A stretch of DNA of 64,000 nt, from positions 59,491 through 123,490 of the forward strand of contig CAJNOJ010000278.1 of the NCBI GenBank assembly GCA_905250025.1, given 5' to 3'. Both the position numbers and the translations under genes were made by a program. Origin of the DNA: Adineta ricciae (Eukaryota; Rotifera; Eurotatoria; Adinetida; Adinetidae). Positions 61,594 to 64,000 of the stretch are shown here, one piece after another (the stretch's first letter is position 1; the number at the start of each line of letters is the position of its first letter). A model generated the notes under the pieces. It was not told the origin of the DNA. It saw only the letters and a program-made list of their open reading frames with translations, and did no database searches.

Positions 61594-62051
61594 ATGTCGC
61601 TGGCAATTATAAACTTTAGTTTACAATATACTCTCTATTCTGGTTATTTTACATTCATTTTTGGAACGATTGGCAATATTTTGAATATCCTTGTTTTTAC
61701 TCAATTAAAATTATTTCGCGATAATCGATCTGCTTTCTATTTAGTTGTTGAATCACTATCAGATTTATTATATCATTTTATTTCAGTTGTCGCAACGACT
61801 TTAACAGCATTGTACGGAGATGATAGAATTGGAAAAAATCTTATTTGGTGTCGATTACGATTTCTTTTAACACAAACAGCTACGCTAATGATGTGTTACA
61901 TAATCTGTATTGTTGCTTGTGAACAATTCATGTCAACAAATTATCGTTTGAAAGAATTGTGTACAATTCGATTAGCTCGTTATCTCGTTTCTATATTTAT
62001 ATGCTTGTCGTTCATTCATAGTATAATTTTTTGTTTATTTCTTGAAATTCA
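61594..62051 (+). CDS. GPCR 3, copy A, N-terminal part (cut by join)
   Basis: First 152 codons of the GPCR complete at 45327-46382: TM1 to TM4, starting MSLAIINFS and ending in FCLFLEI at the join. Differences from copy B are few (for example VVATTLTAL against IVATILTAL). Sequence after the N is unrelated, so the frame continuing beyond it is not part of the protein. Confidence 0.85.
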
Positions 62052-62052
62052 N
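62052..62052. other. Single-N assembly join 7
   Basis: Joins the GPCR 3 interior to a piece with no counterpart elsewhere in this window. Confidence 0.88.
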
Positions 62053-62638
62053 AATGTCGAAATGCGGTGCAGAATGCGTACCCCAAAGGTACAGATTTTC
62101 TTGGGGTGAAAAGTAGTGAAATGGGGTGCTGTACCCCCAAATAGGGTACAGTTGGTAACCCTGGTCTCAGTCCTAAAAGAAGAGGCGACACGTGTTATGT
62201 GCATAAAAAGTGAGAAATGAAGGATGGTAGTACAAAGACCGGATAAGCACGAAAAATACAAAGAAAATCTTTATATATAATTTGTTAAATGAAACAATAA
62301 TTAATATAAATTATGAAATACTAGCTGTGAATGAATCACAGATAACTCATATGATGTCTGTTGAAATATATCAAATTTCAACGTATGAATGTAATCCTTG
62401 AGTGACACTAAAATTCATTTCCATTTTTAAAGAAGCAAAATAGTCTTGACAAAGACAATGTCAGTCATAGAAATTTTTTATAGAAACTTTTTAAGGAAAC
62501 AAAGCATTATTATATAATTAAATACTCTTAAAAAGAAGAAAAAAAGCATAGAATAAATGGGGAAAAAACATGTGAAAACGAAATTAATTATTATCAAAAT
62601 GAATATTCATATGAAACATAAATATTTAATCATAAAAG
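62053..62638. other. No gene recognised
   Basis: Begins with a GC-richer stretch holding several GGGGTG/TACCCC inverted motifs (62080-62160), then AT-rich sequence. Nature unknown. Confidence 0.45.
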
Positions 62639-63903
62639 TTAAATCTTTGTTGTTACATTTGGCACAATAACCATTTGTCTTCTTCTGTAATACATTCGAA
62701 AACTAATATTAATAATAAGTGGAATTAAAAGACGTAATAACATAGTTAACCATCCATGTAAATTAATAATACTTGTTACTACATATAACATATGAAATTG
62801 TTGTATAATTGAATTAGTACATTCAGTTGAATGACATTTATTGGAATAATTTAAATAAGAATAATTTACATTCCACTTATCAACAAATAATCGATCAATC
62901 ATGTTTTGTATAGTTTCATTAATATTATATCGAGTTTTTAATTGTAAAAGTTCAATTGGAAAATTCGATGAATTTTGTTCATAATTTGATGAAATTAAGT
63001 TTAAACATGATTTTTTATATAAACATTCAAGTGTAGAACGTAGCATAGCTTCAATTGGGTAACAACCAATAAAAAAACCATGAGTAGGTACACCCTTCAT
63101 CATGGCTTGTCCTGAACAATTTAATGAAGTTGCACATGAACACGTTTCATCACTATATATTGATGGTAATCTCATATAGACAATATTATCATTTATGGGT
63201 TTTTTTTCTTCTTTCCAACTTCTTTTGTCATCAATTGTTATTAAAGCATTTCCATGAAAAATTTCACGAGTCAATTCAAATATCTGTTTAAATGTTTGTC
63301 GTGTTGAATTTTGAAATAAATAAATAGTATTATTAATTCGATTTTCACATATATATTTCGATATTAACTGATTACTGATGAATGTTCGTGAGTGAAATTG
63401 AATTAAATTTGAATTAACTGTTTCTTCTACTAATTGACATAGTGATCGAAGTATTTGAGGTTGAAATGATGGTGATAAATTTGAATAATCAAAACTAAAA
63501 CCATTTAAATAAGTAAAATCTAAATAATTAATCCATTTCAAACTAATAAAAGCTGATGAACAAATTTCATGATAAACAGGCGTTAATTTAATAAATTCTG
63601 CATATTTTATTGATATTTCATTACATGAACAAATTAAAGTATCTGGATATTTAATATATAACTGTTCAAATTGTTTTAAATGTATTAATGGAAATTTCAT
63701 ATGAATTAACTTATTATTTAATGATATATATACAATATAAATAGATAAAATTATTGTAAAACTAATTAAATATAAACGCGTACTTAAAATTTGTTTTCGT
63801 ATTAAATAATCATCAGTTGATTTATTTCGAAATAAATTTAATTTAATTAATTTTTCTTTACATAATTTAAAATAATATTTTATTCGATGAAATATTGAAC
63901 GAA
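62639..63903 (-). CDS. Two-TM Cys-rich bdelloid family protein (member 2), 5' exon unresolved
   Basis: Paralogue of 54881-56130, roughly 55-60% identical by eye and sharing TLICSCNEISIKY, HEICSS, LCQLVEETVNS, FIGCYPIEAML, ECLYKKSC and KCHSTECTNS. The main exon continues upstream of the ATG near 63700 through the first membrane helix (STDDYLIRKQILSTRLYLIS) to a splice acceptor at 63904-63905. The second helix (TSIINLHGWLTMLLRLLIP) is near the C-terminus. Its divergence from member 1 is far greater than between the haplotype copies, so it is a separate gene. Function unknown. Confidence 0.72.
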
Positions 63904-64000
63904 CTAAAAAGAAAATAAAGATATTTTACATAAAATTTTAATCAAGACCTTTTTTACTGAAGTAATATTATATGTTTCGTACATCAAGGATATTAGATAT

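Noticed and set aside
1616-62051. Serial tandem gene duplications
   Set aside because: Every apparent duplicate begins or ends at a single-N join, and the copies alternate; haplotype zigzag explains this better.
1-64000. CRISPR arrays, rRNA or tRNA genes, telomere repeat arrays
   Set aside because: None seen on reading; no regularly spaced repeats or recognisable cloverleaf or telomeric tracts. A tRNA scan was not possible.

Overview
This is eukaryotic, AT-rich DNA and most likely comes from a bdelloid rotifer (Adineta or Rotaria type). The reasons are: genes with very short (about 47-69 bp) GT-AG introns; lineage-typical families (rhodopsin-like GPCRs, NHL-repeat proteins with an N-terminal membrane segment, two-TM Cys-rich proteins); two diverged copies of each locus; and microbial- or fungal-type genes among animal genes. 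I assign the organism by inference, not by a database match.

The window is not one continuous haplotype. Seven single-N joins (4237, 13055, 31057, 34557, 56811, 59262, 62052) divide it into eight pieces, and successive pieces re-enter sequence already seen on the other side. Positions 1616-4236 match 4238-6847; 7290-13054 match 13056-18775; 18772-22270 match 31058-34556; 23890-31056 match 34558-41463; 42266-45784 match 56812-62051. The simplest reading is a scaffold that zigzags between two homologous copies (A: 1-4236, 13056-31056, 56812-62051; B: 4238-13054, 31058-56810). Genes listed twice here are therefore alleles or homeologues, and several are cut by the joins.

The underlying gene order, once collapsed, is: an AIF/FSP1-like oxidoreductase (+), an UNC-93A-like membrane protein (+), GPCR 1 (-), a decayed NHL-repeat gene (+), a secreted carboxylesterase (-), a large nonribosomal peptide synthetase (-), GPCR 2 (-), a second decayed NHL gene (+), GPCR 3 (+), then a transposon-rich stretch, and finally two members of a two-TM Cys-rich family (-).

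The centrepiece is the NRPS at 19925-28184 (8 exons, 2633 codons before the stop). I read its order as A-T-C-A-T-C-T followed by a fused FAD-dependent monooxygenase. The last module has no adenylation domain, and there is no thioesterase. The first A domain appears to lack the Asp that normally binds the alpha-amino group. The second copy keeps the same exon lengths wherever it can be checked.

Mobile DNA includes a 2.0-kb Tc1/mariner-type element with a DD37E-like transposase, and a pair of related elements with 9-bp target duplications and AGCTAGCACGAA termini. One of that pair splits a DEDD-exonuclease-like gene; the other is present in copy A, while copy B retains the empty site. There is also a 182-bp-arm palindrome at a contig end, and relics of mariner and possibly piggyBac transposases.
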